From Hoeflea sp. YIM 152468 (GTDB taxonomy: Bacteria; Pseudomonadota; Alphaproteobacteria; Rhizobiales; Rhizobiaceae), in the NCBI RefSeq assembly GCF_029210485.1, contig NZ_JARGET010000013.1, positions 1 through 64,000 on the forward strand: a DNA stretch of 64,000 nt, read 5' to 3'. A program made the translations under genes and the position numbers. The notes beneath the pieces were generated by a model. That model was given only the letters and a program-made list of their open reading frames with translations. It ran no database searches and was not told the origin of the DNA. Below, in pieces: positions 19,474 through 29,295 of the stretch; position 1 is the stretch's first letter, and each line of letters opens with the position of its first letter.

Positions 19474-20331
19474 TTACTGTTGCTGTTGCTGGCTCAGAGT
19501 CTCGTAAGATGTCTTGAGATCGGGATCGAGAACTTCGATCTCGGTCTCGGCCCGTGCTGCGCGAATGAGGTCGCCATAGCGTTCACGCATGACCAGTTGC
19601 CGGACCTGATCGGCGACGGCTTCAAATTCCGGAGGCGCGGTCTGGCGGCGCTCTTCAACCTTGATGACGTGCCAGCCGAACTGGGTTTTCACCGGCTCTC
19701 TGGCATAGTCTCCCGTTTCAAGGGTGAACGCCACGGCTTCGAATTCCGGCACCATGCGGCCTTTGGTGAAAAAGCCGAGTTCGCCGCCTTGCGCCGCGCT
19801 CGGCCCCGTGGATTTTTCCTTGGCAAGCTCGGCAAAATCCTTGCCGCCATCAAGCTCGGCAATGACCGCTCTGGCTTCTTCCTCGGTTTTCAGAAGAATG
19901 TGGCGGGCATTGATTTCCTCTTCAGGCGGCGTTGCGGCGATTTCCTTGTCATAGCGCGCCTTGATATCGGCGTCACTGACCGGGTCGACAACGGTTGCCC
20001 TGAACAGGGCGTTGTGCAGGGCGCGGTCACGCTGGAATGTCATCAGTTTCTTGAATTCGTCGGTCTGGTCAAGTTTTTCAGCTTCAGCCTTGCGGGCAAG
20101 TGTCTTGATATCGATGACTGCGGCCAGCGCCGCAACCCGGCGCTGTTCGGCCGGCATTTGGGCAAACTGCGGGTCAAGATCACTTTCCGCCAATGTCAAC
20201 TCGGATGCATGGATCTCGACACCAGCGACCGTTGCCACCACCGGATCGGCCTCATCAGCGGCATGGCCATGAAGCGGCAGAAAGGTAGCGGAAGTCAGGA
20301 GAGCTGCGGCTGCAAGCTGTGATAGGCGCAT
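19474..20331 (-). CDS. Periplasmic peptidylprolyl isomerase, parvulin type
   Basis: A 285-residue SurA/PrsA-like folding factor. A signal peptide (MRLSQLAAAALLTSATFLPL, then a HGHA cleavage region) is followed by an N-terminal helical chaperone part and a parvulin domain (about 135-230) with ARHILLKTEEEARA, GGELGFFTKGRMVPEFE and FGWHVIKVEE motifs. The start at 20331 is preferred over the in-frame ATG at 20346 because AAAGGT lies 7-8 bases upstream. It ends in a glutamine run. It heads the operon with argJ, GNAT and mutT and is divergent from secA, which fits a shared theme of export. Confidence 0.9.
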   Translation of the reverse strand: MRLSQLAAAALLTSATFLPLHGHAADEADPVVATVAGVEIHASELTLAESDLDPQFAQMPAEQRRVAALAAVIDIKTLARKAEAEKLDQTDEFKKLMTFQRDRALHNALFRATVVDPVSDADIKARYDKEIAATPPEEEINARHILLKTEEEARAVIAELDGGKDFAELAKEKSTGPSAAQGGELGFFTKGRMVPEFEAVAFTLETGDYAREPVKTQFGWHVIKVEERRQTAPPEFEAVADQVRQLVMRERYGDLIRAARAETEIEVLDPDLKTSYETLSQQQQQ

Positions 20332-20419
20332 GGATAGACCTTTCATTGTGACACTTTTTCAGCACGACCAGCCATGTGGTCGTCGAATCCGGCCATCTTA
20401 AGACGGTTATTCGCCGCCG

Positions 20420-20447
20420 TTGACATCGTTCGAACCCCCTCTTATCT
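20420..20447 (+). promoter_or_regulatory. Candidate secA promoter
   Basis: TTGACA (20420-20425), 16 bp, then TTATCT (20442-20447), close to the alphaproteobacterial CTTGAC/CTATAT pair. The leader to secA would be about 130 nt and contains a small CCGTC/GACGG hairpin at 20457-20472. Confidence 0.5.
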
Positions 20448-20586
20448 GTCAGCCAACCGTCCGTCCAGACGGCTTTCCTGGGTTGAAGGCCATCGCCACG
20501 GCGTTTTTTTAACTGCCCTTCCGGTCGCAGGCCAGCGCCGGTTTCAAATCCTGCAGCCCGTGCAGCTTCAAGAAAGGACCATTGAA

Positions 20587-23304
20587 ATGGTCAAGTTCGG
20601 CGCTATCGCCCGCAAAATTTTCGGCTCATCCAATGAACGCCGTGTCCGGGCATACAATCCGCAGGTTGAAGCCATCAATGCTCTCGAGCCCGAACTCATC
20701 GCACTCAGCGATGCCGAACTGGCGGCACGCACGGTGCAATTCCGGGAGCAGGTCGCAGCCGGAACCAAGATTGATGATTTGCTTGTGCCGGCTTTTGCAA
20801 CCGTTCGCGAGGCGGCACGGCGCGCCATCGGGCTGCGCCCCTTCGATGTTCAGCTGATCGGCGGCATGATTCTCAATGAGAATTCCATCGCTGAAATGAA
20901 GACCGGTGAGGGCAAGACGCTTGTCGCCACCCTGCCGGTCTACCTCAACGCCCTTTCCGGCCAGGGTGTCCACGTCGTCACCGTCAATGATTACCTTGCA
21001 CGCCGTGACGCCGAATGGATGGCCAAGATCTACGACTTCCTCGGCATGACGACAGGCATCATCGGGCATGGCATGGACGACAACGAACGCCGTGACGCCT
21101 ATGCCTGCGACATCACCTACGCCACCAACAACGAACTCGGCTTCGACTATCTCCGCGACAACATGAAGTATGACCGGGCGCAGATGGTGCAGCGCGGACA
21201 CAATTACGCGATTGTTGACGAGGTTGACTCCATTCTGGTCGACGAGGCCCGCACCCCGCTGATCATCTCCGGCCCGCTGGATGACCGCTCGGACCTCTAC
21301 AACAGCATCGATGCGCTGATCCAGAAGCTCGAACCCGACGATTACGAAATCGACGAGAAGCAGCGCTCCGCCACCTTCACCGAAGGCGGCACCGAGAAGC
21401 TCGAAGCCATGCTCGCCGAAGCCGACATGCTGAAAGGTGAATCGCTTTACGACGTCGAAAACGTCGCTGTCGTGCACCACATCAACAATGCGCTGAAGGC
21501 GCACCGGCTGTTCACCCGCGACAAGGATTACATCGTCAAGGATGACGAGATTGTCATCATCGACGAATTCACCGGTCGCATGATGCCTGGTCGCCGGTAC
21601 TCCGAGGGCCAGCATCAGGCACTTGAGGCAAAGGAAGGCGTCAAGATCCAGCCGGAAAACCAGACACTGGCCTCGATCACCTTCCAGAATTATTTCCGCA
21701 TGTATTCCAAGCTTGGCGGCATGACCGGCACGGCCTCGACCGAGGCCGAGGAGTTCGGAAGCATCTACGGACTCGATGTGGTTGAAGTGCCGACCAACGT
21801 CCCCATTGCCCGTCTTGATGAGGACGATGAGGTTTACCGCACGGTTGAAGAAAAATACCAGGCGATCATCGACGATATCAAGCTCTCGCGTGCCAAGAAA
21901 CAGCCGGTACTGGTGGGCACCACGTCCATCGACAAGTCCGAAATCCTGGCCGATTTGCTGCGCAAGGCAGGCGTGGAGGATTTCAAGGTTCTCAACGCCC
22001 GCTATCACGAGCAGGAAGCTTACATCGTCTCCCAGGCCGGCGTTCCCGGTGCTGTGACCATCGCCACCAACATGGCCGGTCGCGGCACCGACATCCAGCT
22101 TGGTGGCAATGCCGATATGCGCGTTGCCCAGGAGTTGGGTGACATGCCCAAGGGACCGGAGCGGGACGAGAAAGAAAAAATCATCCGCGCCGAAATTCAG
22201 ACACTCAAGGACGAAGCGCTGGCCGCCGGTGGTCTTTATGTGCTGGCCACCGAGCGGCACGAAAGCCGCCGGATCGACAACCAGCTGCGCGGCCGCTCGG
22301 GCCGTCAGGGCGATCCGGGCCGCTCTAAGTTCTTCCTGTCGCTGCAGGATGATCTGATGCGCATTTTCGGCTCCGAACGTATGGACAGCATGCTCAAGAC
22401 CCTGGGTCTCAAGGATGGCGAGCCGATCATCCATCCATGGATCAACAAGGCCCTTGAACGGGCGCAGAAGAAGGTCGAGGCCCGCAACTTCGACATTCGC
22501 AAGAACCTGCTCAAGTTCGATGATGTGATGAACGATCAGCGCAAGGTGGTGTTTGAGCAGCGCAAGGAACTGATGGATTCCGAATCCATCTCGGATATTA
22601 TCGTGGACATGCGCCACGAAGTCATTGACGGCTTGGTCAAGCTCCACATTCCCGAGCGCGCTTATGCCGAACAATGGAATGTCGACGAGCTCAAGAAAGG
22701 CGTCCAGGCCTATCTCAACCTCGATCTTCCGATCGATGAGTGGGCCGCGGAAGAAGGTATCGCCGAAGACGACATCCACACGCGCATTGTTGAGGCTGCC
22801 GACAATCTTGCCAGGGAACGGGCGGAACGCTTCGGGCCTGAAGTTATGACATATGTCGAAAAATCTGTTGTTCTCCAGACACTTGACCATCTGTGGCGGG
22901 AGCATCTGGTTAATCTTGACCATCTCCGCTCGGTGGTCGGCTTCCGCGGTTACGCGCAGCGTGACCCGTTGCAGGAGTACAAATCCGAAGCCTTTGAACT
23001 GTTTCAGGCGCTGCTCGCCAATCTGCGGCAGGCAGTGATGGCGCAATTGATGCGGGTCGAAGTTGTCCGCGAAGCCGCCACGGCACCGGAGCCCGAACTG
23101 CCTCAAGACATGGAAGGCCACCACATCAATGCCAGCACGGGCGACGATGAGTTCGACCGGCCCGACGTTCAGCTCGCAGCCGGAGTGGTGGCGCCGCAAG
23201 ACCGCAATCCCGAAGATGAATCAACCTGGGGCAAGGTTGGCCGGAACGAGGCCTGCCCCTGCGGATCGGGCAAAAAATACAAGCACTGCCACGGCGCCTA
23301 CTGA
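20587..23304 (+). CDS. secA: Preprotein translocase ATPase SecA
   Basis: A 905-residue motor that drives unfolded preproteins through SecYEG. The first nucleotide-binding fold has Walker A KTGEGKT at 105-111, DEVD and the preprotein cross-linking domain; the second fold carries the [13 protein letters not shown] and [16 protein letters not shown] blocks. The C-terminus ends with the zinc/SecB-binding motif Cys890, Cys892, Cys901, His902 ([13 protein letters not shown]). The frame is open to 20374, but [14 protein letters not shown] is the conserved start, with AGAAAGGA upstream. Divergent from the parvulin gene; ends at a strong terminator. Confidence 0.99.
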   Translation: MVKFGAIARKIFGSSNERRVRAYNPQVEAINALEPELIALSDAELAARTVQFREQVAAGTKIDDLLVPAFATVREAARRAIGLRPFDVQLIGGMILNENSIAEMKTGEGKTLVATLPVYLNALSGQGVHVVTVNDYLARRDAEWMAKIYDFLGMTTGIIGHGMDDNERRDAYACDITYATNNELGFDYLRDNMKYDRAQMVQRGHNYAIVDEVDSILVDEARTPLIISGPLDDRSDLYNSIDALIQKLEPDDYEIDEKQRSATFTEGGTEKLEAMLAEADMLKGESLYDVENVAVVHHINNALKAHRLFTRDKDYIVKDDEIVIIDEFTGRMMPGRRYSEGQHQALEAKEGVKIQPENQTLASITFQNYFRMYSKLGGMTGTASTEAEEFGSIYGLDVVEVPTNVPIARLDEDDEVYRTVEEKYQAIIDDIKLSRAKKQPVLVGTTSIDKSEILADLLRKAGVEDFKVLNARYHEQEAYIVSQAGVPGAVTIATNMAGRGTDIQLGGNADMRVAQELGDMPKGPERDEKEKIIRAEIQTLKDEALAAGGLYVLATERHESRRIDNQLRGRSGRQGDPGRSKFFLSLQDDLMRIFGSERMDSMLKTLGLKDGEPIIHPWINKALERAQKKVEARNFDIRKNLLKFDDVMNDQRKVVFEQRKELMDSESISDIIVDMRHEVIDGLVKLHIPERAYAEQWNVDELKKGVQAYLNLDLPIDEWAAEEGIAEDDIHTRIVEAADNLARERAERFGPEVMTYVEKSVVLQTLDHLWREHLVNLDHLRSVVGFRGYAQRDPLQEYKSEAFELFQALLANLRQAVMAQLMRVEVVREAATAPEPELPQDMEGHHINASTGDDEFDRPDVQLAAGVVAPQDRNPEDESTWGKVGRNEACPCGSGKKYKHCHGAY

Positions 23305-23326
23305 TCGCCGCAGGCCAGAGAGCCAG

Positions 23327-23360
23327 GCCGGGATCCTCGATCGAAGATCCCGGCTTTTTT
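23327..23360 (+). terminator. Rho-independent terminator of secA
   Basis: A 9-bp stem GCCGGGATC/GATCCCGGC (23327-23335, 23346-23354) followed by six T residues, 22 bases beyond the secA stop. Confidence 0.92.
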
Positions 23361-23575
23361 GTGCGCTGATGCCGGCCTTGACTGACCAACCCTGACCACT
23401 CCGAAACCTCCTGTTTCAGCTCCCCTGCCGGTCAAAGCCACACCGAGGCGGCGCAGCCACATCCGCCCGTCTCGAATGCAGACTACGCCACTCAAATGAT
23501 GAGACATTCGGTCAAACCGTTTCTTAACGTCGCCATGACATTGTGGCGTTGAAACAACCGGATTGAAGCTTGACC

Positions 23576-24997
23576 ATGACGTTGATCGACACCGCTGGCA
23601 GACTGTTGCCGCCGCGCTATGCTGCGCGGCTTGCGCCGGTGCTCGAACGCCTGGCCACTCTCGCCGCGGCAACCGATGAAACCAGCGTGGCCCAGCGCAT
23701 GGCCATGATCGCGTTTTCCATCCGTATCGTCAGTGCCGCGATTGCCTTTGTCTCACAGATCATCCTGGCGCGGCTGATGGGCGAATTCGAGTATGGTGTA
23801 TTCGTTTTTGTCTGGGTGATCGCCATCATTCTGGGTAATCTCTCCTGCCTGGGTTTTCACACCGCTGTCATTCGCTTTCTGCCGCAATACCGCTCTGCCG
23901 GCGCGGAGGAAGCGATCATGGGGCTCGCCGCCACGGCCCGGATATTCGCCATGGTGTCGGCGACGCTGATTGCGGCAACCGCGATCGCCGCGCTCTATAT
24001 GCTGGGCGACAAGGTCGAATCCCATTATGTTCAGCCGCTTTTCGTCGGCGCCTTCATCCTTCCAATGATTGCTCTGGGCGACGTGCTGGACGGAACCGCA
24101 AGGGCCAATAGCTGGCCGGTTCATGCTCTCAGCCCCACCTACATCGCCCGTCCGCTGCTCATCCTGGTCTTCGTCGCCGGCGCCATCTGGCTGGGACGCA
24201 TGGCCGACGCCAACACGGCAATCGTCGCAGCTCTGGCTGCGGCCTATGTGACGACGATCACCCAGTTTATTGTCGTCACCAGCCGGCTTCGCAAACGCTT
24301 TCCGGCGCGCGGCGTCGAGGTTCACTTCAGAACCTGGTTGATGGTTGCCCTTCCGATCTTTCTGATTGAAGGCTTCTATTTCATGCTCACCAACGCCGAT
24401 GTCATCATCGTCGGGCTTTACCTTCCGCCGGAAAAGGTTGCCGTCTATTTCGCCGCAGCCAAGACCATGGCGCTGGTTCATTTTGTCTATTTCGCCGTCA
24501 AGGCTGCCGCCGCGCAGCGCTTCTCGGCCCTGATCTCCGGCGCCGATCGCAACGCTCTGGCGGTTTTTGCGCGGCAAACCGTACGATGGACCTTCTGGCC
24601 GTCGCTGCTGGTCGGCGCGCTGGTGATCACGGCGGGACCGTTCTTGCTGTCGCTTTTCGGGCCCGCCTTCCAGGAAGGTCACCTCATCATGGTCGTCCTG
24701 TTCGCGGGCATTATCGCCAAGGCGATGATTGGTCCGGGCGAAGTGCTGCTGACCATGGCAGGCGAGCTCAGGATCTGTGCCATGATCTACGCCATGGCGC
24801 TCGCCGCGAATCTCGGTCTCAATGTCGTGCTGATTCCGGTCTGGGGCTTGCTCGGCGCAGCCACGGCAACAGCAACCGCAATGGCCATCGAGGCAGGCTT
24901 GCTGCATCTGGTCATCCGCCGACGGCTCGGCATTGTCATGTTCATCGCGGCCCGGCCCGTGCCGGAGCGTGTCCTACCTGCTGCGGAGGCCCGATAG
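23576..24997 (+). CDS. Lipopolysaccharide/oligosaccharide flippase-like membrane protein
   Basis: A 473-residue polytopic protein of the MATE/Wzx-like polysaccharide-export superfamily, with about 12-14 hydrophobic segments and the LARLMGEFEYGVFVFVW region typical of these carriers. Members move lipid-linked saccharides or other lipids across the inner membrane. The ATG at 23576 is used; an in-frame TTG lies 6 bases earlier and the ribosome binding site is weak. It is followed after 3 bp by a CelD/FemAB-like acyltransferase, so the two probably work together on a surface polymer. No glycosyltransferase genes are nearby, so the substrate is unknown. Confidence 0.85.
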   Translation: MTLIDTAGRLLPPRYAARLAPVLERLATLAAATDETSVAQRMAMIAFSIRIVSAAIAFVSQIILARLMGEFEYGVFVFVWVIAIILGNLSCLGFHTAVIRFLPQYRSAGAEEAIMGLAATARIFAMVSATLIAATAIAALYMLGDKVESHYVQPLFVGAFILPMIALGDVLDGTARANSWPVHALSPTYIARPLLILVFVAGAIWLGRMADANTAIVAALAAAYVTTITQFIVVTSRLRKRFPARGVEVHFRTWLMVALPIFLIEGFYFMLTNADVIIVGLYLPPEKVAVYFAAAKTMALVHFVYFAVKAAAAQRFSALISGADRNALAVFARQTVRWTFWPSLLVGALVITAGPFLLSLFGPAFQEGHLIMVVLFAGIIAKAMIGPGEVLLTMAGELRICAMIYAMALAANLGLNVVLIPVWGLLGAATATATAMAIEAGLLHLVIRRRLGIVMFIAARPVPERVLPAAEAR

Positions 24998-25000
24998 CCG

Positions 25001-26278
25001 ATGGCTTCCAGCCCTATCGTTCCTGAAGAGGTTGCCAGTCAGGCCAACACCCTGATTGGCGAGTTTGCCGATGTGCAGACCGGCCGGCCGCTCCCCGAGC
25101 GCGATATTGCTGTCGGCCGGCCGGGCCGGCATCTGGCAATTTATCCGGCCCGCGCCGGTTACGAATTGCGCGATGAGCTCGATTTTCTGACCCACAGGGC
25201 ACTCGAGCCGAACGTTTTCTTTTCGGCCCGTTTCCTGGCGCCGGCCATGCCGCGGCTGGAAGATCGGGTAATCCGGCTCATGCTGATGCGGGATGAAACC
25301 GAGACTCATTCGCGCATGCGGATGCTGCTGCCCTACTCGGTAGAAAAGCCGGGCTTCTCCGTCGGCGCCTCGATCATTCGTGTCTGGGCCAACCCCTTCG
25401 GCCCGTTGGGCACGCCGCTGCTCGACCGTGAGGACGCAGCTGAAACGCTCGACAACATGCTCGAAGCGCTGGGACGGCCCGAATCCGGACTTCCGGGCAT
25501 ACTGGTGCTTCCCGACATGCGGCTGAATGGTCCGGTGGCGGCCCTGCTTCGTGCGGTTGCGGCAAGCCGCAACCTTTCCGTCGCCGTCACCGACGAGGCG
25601 CAACGCCCGTTTCTCGAAAGCACCCTGGACGCTGACCAATATCTGGCCAAATCTGTCTCCAGCAAACATCGCCACGAGATGGGCCGGCAATGGCGACGAT
25701 TGTCCGAACATGGCGAGTTGAGCTATCTGGTCGCTCGTCAGCCCGAGGAAATCCGCTACCATCTTGAGGAATTCCTGACGCTCGAGGATTCCGGCTGGAA
25801 GGGGCGCCGCAAGTCAGCCATGGTCGCCGATCGCTATCGCGCTGCTTTCGCCCGTGAAGCCGTCAACAGTCTGGCTGAAACCGACAGTGTTCGAATTCAT
25901 AGCCTGGCGCTTGACGGTGAGGCGATTGCGTCGATGATCGTCTTTGTCTCGGCTGGCGAGGCGTGGACGTGGAAAACCGCTTACAACGAGAACTGGGCCC
26001 GATATTCCCCCGGCAAACTTCTGGTCGACAGGCTGACCGAGTGGCACCTTGATGACTTCAACATTAGCCGCACCGATTCCTGTGCGGTGCCTGATCATCC
26101 GGTCATGAGCCGCATGTGGACCGAACGTGAAAGCATGGGCACCCTGGTCATCGGGCTTGATCCCAAACTCGACCGTGACGTGCGTCAGGTGGCAACCCAG
26201 TTGCACATCTACCGCAACACGCGCAACGTCGCCCGGCTGCTGCGCGAGAAGATCCGCGGCATGGCCAAACGGACCTGA
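25001..26278 (+). CDS. CelD/BcsL-type GNAT acetyltransferase
   Basis: A 425-residue protein whose C-terminal half has the FemAB-like GNAT fold: LEDSGWKGRRKSAM near 265-280, then AWTWKTAYNENWARYSPGKL, the hallmark of the CelD/BcsL family, and SRTDSCAVPDHPVM. Relatives acylate or otherwise modify cellulose and other surface polysaccharides. GGAGG lies upstream of the ATG, and only 3 bp separate it from the flippase gene, pointing to one transcript. Acceptor and donor are not determinable. Convergent with the acyl-CoA synthetase gene. Confidence 0.82.
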   Translation: MASSPIVPEEVASQANTLIGEFADVQTGRPLPERDIAVGRPGRHLAIYPARAGYELRDELDFLTHRALEPNVFFSARFLAPAMPRLEDRVIRLMLMRDETETHSRMRMLLPYSVEKPGFSVGASIIRVWANPFGPLGTPLLDREDAAETLDNMLEALGRPESGLPGILVLPDMRLNGPVAALLRAVAASRNLSVAVTDEAQRPFLESTLDADQYLAKSVSSKHRHEMGRQWRRLSEHGELSYLVARQPEEIRYHLEEFLTLEDSGWKGRRKSAMVADRYRAAFAREAVNSLAETDSVRIHSLALDGEAIASMIVFVSAGEAWTWKTAYNENWARYSPGKLLVDRLTEWHLDDFNISRTDSCAVPDHPVMSRMWTERESMGTLVIGLDPKLDRDVRQVATQLHIYRNTRNVARLLREKIRGMAKRT

Positions 26279-26333
26279 ACCTGTTCCTCCTGCTCACACC
26301 GCGCATTGTGACCGGCATCGGGCGCCGCAGATC

Positions 26334-27992
26334 TCAAGTATCTGGTCCGCCGGCTCTCGATTCCGCGATCGCCTGATCTCGCAAAATTCGCCGGATCACC
26401 TTGCCCGTGGTGGTCAGCGGCAGGCTATCGACAAATTCGATCTCTCGGGGATATTCATGCGCCGACAATCGCGTTTTGACCCATTCGCGGACGGATTCTG
26501 TCAACTCCGCGCCCGGCTCGATTGCGGGGGCCAGCACGATGTAGGCTTTGACAATCTGGGTGCGCAACGGATCAGGTTTCCCCACCACCGCTGCAAGCGC
26601 CACCGCCGGATGCCCGGTCAGGCAATCCTCGATTTCCCCAGGCCCGATCCTGTATCCCGACGACGTGATGACATCGTCATCCCGTCCGAAAAACGAAAAA
26701 TACCCTTGCGCGTCGCGCACGCCTTGATCACCGGTGGCCAACCAGTCGCCGATGAACTTGGCCTTTGTCGCAGCCTCGTTTTGCCAGTAGCCCAGGAACA
26801 TCACCGGATCCGGCCGCTTCACCGCAATCTGGCCTGCCACCCCGTCCGCCACGACTGTTCCCTGCTCGTCGATCACCGCCACCTGATGTCCGGGCACGGG
26901 CTTGCCGATAGCGCCGCCAAGGCTGACGCCGAGTTCAGCGCAGGATGAAAGCACCAGATTGCATTCGGTCTGGCCGTAGAACTCGTTGATGGTAAGACCG
27001 AGAACCTCTTTCGCCCAATCATAGGTCTCGCGCCCCAGCGCCTCGCCGCCCGATCCCATCGTGCGCAGGTTGAGACGATGACGTGACAGGGGATCACAAA
27101 CCGTGCGCATGATCCTCAGCGCCGTGGGTGGAATGAAGGCATTGCGGACCTTCATCTCCGCCATGATCCGGTAGGCCAGCTCCGGATCGAATTTTTGCGC
27201 CCGAGACGACACCACCGGCACACCCAGCAGCAGTCCAGGCAGCAGAACATTGAGCAGACCGCCCGCCCAGGCCCAGTCCGCCGGCGTCCAGAGCTTGTCG
27301 CCGGGCTGCGGCAGGAATTCATGATGAGCCTGAACTCCGGGAATGTGCCCGATCAGCACCCTGTGCCCATGCAGCGCACCCTTGGGCGGCCCGGTGGTGC
27401 CGGAGGTGAAAATCATCAATGCCGGGTCATCGGCGCGGGTTTCAATCGCGACCGCGTCATCGGCGTGCCCCTGCTCCAATCCGTCGAAGCTGACAGTCCC
27501 GGCCATGCCGTCGTCTTCGCCGGCAACAACAATAGTCTGAAGCTCAGGCAAACGCTGCCGGACGCCGGCAACCGTGTGGTATCCACCCGGCGTTGTCACC
27601 AATACCTTGGTGCCGGAAGCGGCTAATCTGTGCACGACCGCTTCGGCCCCGAACAGCAGCGCCAGAGGCACCGCGATGGCGCCAAGCTTGTAGATTGCAA
27701 CATGCGCGATTGCGGTCTCGAATCCCTGCGGCAGCATCAGCGCCACCCGATCCCCCGGCGCCACGCCGAGCGACCTGAGCCCACGGGCAAACCGGTTGGA
27801 CCGGCGCGCCAGGCTGCCATAGGTCAACCTGTCGGGCTCCCCCTCGGGATTGAAATGCTCGAGACAGACCCTGTCGGGTTCACGCGCCGCCCAGGCATCC
27901 GACACCGCGCTGCCAATGTTGAAGAAGGCCGGAACATTCCATTCGAAGCGTGCGGCAATGTCTTCGAGAGTTTCACCCCTGGGCAGCAACAT
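26334..27992 (-). CDS. AMP-forming acyl-CoA synthetase
   Basis: A 552-residue ANL-superfamily ligase that activates a carboxylate with ATP and joins it to CoA. Core motifs are present: P-loop-like FTSGTTGPPKG, NEFYGQTE, the GDWLATGDQG aspartate, the hinge GRDDDVITSSGYRIGPGEIE and the C-terminal catalytic lysine in TTTGKVIRR. The frame stays open through the tRNA-Leu gene, so the true start must be internal: ATG 27992 has AAGGAC 9-10 bases upstream; ATG 28046 is an alternative with no good site. The chain-length preference cannot be read; acetate/medium-chain acids are possible. Confidence 0.88.
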   Translation of the reverse strand: MLLPRGETLEDIAARFEWNVPAFFNIGSAVSDAWAAREPDRVCLEHFNPEGEPDRLTYGSLARRSNRFARGLRSLGVAPGDRVALMLPQGFETAIAHVAIYKLGAIAVPLALLFGAEAVVHRLAASGTKVLVTTPGGYHTVAGVRQRLPELQTIVVAGEDDGMAGTVSFDGLEQGHADDAVAIETRADDPALMIFTSGTTGPPKGALHGHRVLIGHIPGVQAHHEFLPQPGDKLWTPADWAWAGGLLNVLLPGLLLGVPVVSSRAQKFDPELAYRIMAEMKVRNAFIPPTALRIMRTVCDPLSRHRLNLRTMGSGGEALGRETYDWAKEVLGLTINEFYGQTECNLVLSSCAELGVSLGGAIGKPVPGHQVAVIDEQGTVVADGVAGQIAVKRPDPVMFLGYWQNEAATKAKFIGDWLATGDQGVRDAQGYFSFFGRDDDVITSSGYRIGPGEIEDCLTGHPAVALAAVVGKPDPLRTQIVKAYIVLAPAIEPGAELTESVREWVKTRLSAHEYPREIEFVDSLPLTTTGKVIRRILRDQAIAESRAGGPDT

Positions 27993-28251
27993 GGCAGGAA
28001 GTCCTTGCAAAAGCACATCGATTACCGGCACTGCTCTGCTTTCCATGCGAACAGGCAAGTCAGAACAGGTCAAAGTTCTATCAGGCACAAACGCCGGAAT
28101 GAAGAGGGTGGAAAACGACGAGAACAGTTTTGCCGAATTCTGAGCTTCAAGCACAAATCTGTTGAATTCAGCGCCAGCCCGAACTTTGCAACGATGCATC
28201 GAAAATCTTGGCGATCGACTTCGACGAGGCGGTCGGCATGCGCGTAAAAAG

Positions 28252-28336
28252 TGGTGCCCCCTTCCGGACTCGAACCGGAACTCCTTGCAGAACCGCATTT
28301 TGAGTGCGGCGCGTCTACCAATTCCGCCAAAGGGGC
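28252..28336 (-). tRNA. tRNA-Leu (anticodon CAA)
   Basis: A complete 85-nt type II tRNA read on the minus strand: acceptor GCCCCTT pairs with AAGGGGG, with a D arm, anticodon stem CCGCA/TGCGG and loop CTCAAAA giving anticodon CAA (reads UUG), a long variable arm, and a T arm TTCCGGTTCGAGTCCGGAA. CCA is encoded at 28252-28254. A promoter lies just upstream. Confidence 0.97.
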
Positions 28337-28353
28337 AAACCACTGTGTCCAGT

Positions 28354-28382
28354 CCAATATTATCAGCAGGCGCCCTGGTCAA
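28354..28382 (-). promoter_or_regulatory. Promoter of tRNA-Leu
   Basis: On the minus strand TTGACC (28382-28377) and TATTGG (28359-28354) are 17 bp apart; AATATT overlaps as an alternative -10. It ends 17 bp before the tRNA 5' end, as expected for a tRNA promoter. Confidence 0.65.
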
Positions 28383-28499
28383 GCCGATAGATCAAATAGA
28401 CCGCAATCTGTTCGCCAGCGCTGAAATGCGGTTTTGTTAAGCTCCCGGTCTGATGATGATGGAATGGGCGTAACTGCTCTGCTAAGGATCGGCGACTCA

Positions 28500-29198
28500 A
28501 TGAGCAACAGGGGCACCCTGGCCATGACCGCATTTGAAGGATCGGCGACGCCACATGGCGCGCTTGCTAAGATCGAGGCCATCCTGAAGCCGCATCTGCA
28601 GCCCAACAGCCCGGCTGCGGATGACAGTGCAATGCCTGACCGCAATACGACCATCAGCCTCGGAGCGCTGAGCGATCTGATGCAGGAACGCGCTTTCGGG
28701 CTTTTGCTGCTGGTGCTGGCATTGCCCTGCTGCCTGCCCTTCATATATGTCCTGCCGCAGCTGGTGGCGCTTCCGATGGTGGTTCTTGCGGCACAGATGG
28801 CTACAGGCCGCCGCGCGCCATGGCTGCCGGAAACCTTACGCAAGCGCCAATTGCCGGTGGTCGGCTTGCTCGATGTGGTGGCGCGCGCCCGGCGCTATGG
28901 CGGCTGGCTGGAGCGGTTTGCCCATCCACGGTTTCCAGGCTTCACCGGTGACCGCGCAGCCCAAATCATCGGCGCCCTGCTGATCGTACCATGTCTCTCC
29001 ATCCTCGTACCGCTGCCGCTCACCAACACCGTCCCCGGCATTGGTGTTGCCCTGGCGGCCATCGGCCTTATCGAACGCGATGCGCTGTTTGTCATTCTCG
29101 GCCTCGCCGTTGCCCTCATCTGGGTTGCCATCCTCGTCGTCGGCGGACCGGCACTGATCTATTTTCTGATCAGTTTTCTGCTCAACAAGGGGGCATAG
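28500..29198 (+). CDS. ExoD family membrane protein
   Basis: A 232-residue protein of the ExoD family, first described in rhizobia as needed for exopolysaccharide production and alkali tolerance. A polar N-terminus with ISLGALSDLMQERAFGLLLL is followed by four or five hydrophobic segments, including LPCCLPFIYVLPQLVALP. ATG at 28500 has AAGGA about 12 bases upstream; upstream ATG/TTG codons in frame are less likely. Stands alone between tRNA-Leu and dsbB. Confidence 0.88.
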   Translation: MSNRGTLAMTAFEGSATPHGALAKIEAILKPHLQPNSPAADDSAMPDRNTTISLGALSDLMQERAFGLLLLVLALPCCLPFIYVLPQLVALPMVVLAAQMATGRRAPWLPETLRKRQLPVVGLLDVVARARRYGGWLERFAHPRFPGFTGDRAAQIIGALLIVPCLSILVPLPLTNTVPGIGVALAAIGLIERDALFVILGLAVALIWVAILVVGGPALIYFLISFLLNKGA

Positions 29199-29295
29199 GC
29201 CTGATGCCAGGCCATGCAAACAGCGCTGGCGCGCGCGCACACCATTGATTTGACACCAAGCGGGCGTAATCCGTCATGCGATCAAAAACTGGAAC

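Noticed and set aside
20626-23199. A long minus-strand frame of about 857 codons opposite secA
   Set aside because: It is the shadow of SecA, which is a textbook gene with all motifs and a terminator; the minus frame has no recognisable domain or ribosome binding site.
23505-23528. A second CtrA-like box before the flippase gene (TTAAC with a poor left half)
   Set aside because: The left half reads CAAA, or TCAA only with 8-bp spacing, so it does not meet the TTAA-N7-TTAA rule.
28252-28336. tRNA-Leu as a phage or island attachment site
   Set aside because: The tRNA is complete with CCA, and I see no integrase and no second copy of its 3' end in the neighbourhood.
28047-28382. N-terminal extension of the acyl-CoA synthetase frame
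   Set aside because: It reads through tRNA-Leu and its promoter on the same strand, so it is not coding.
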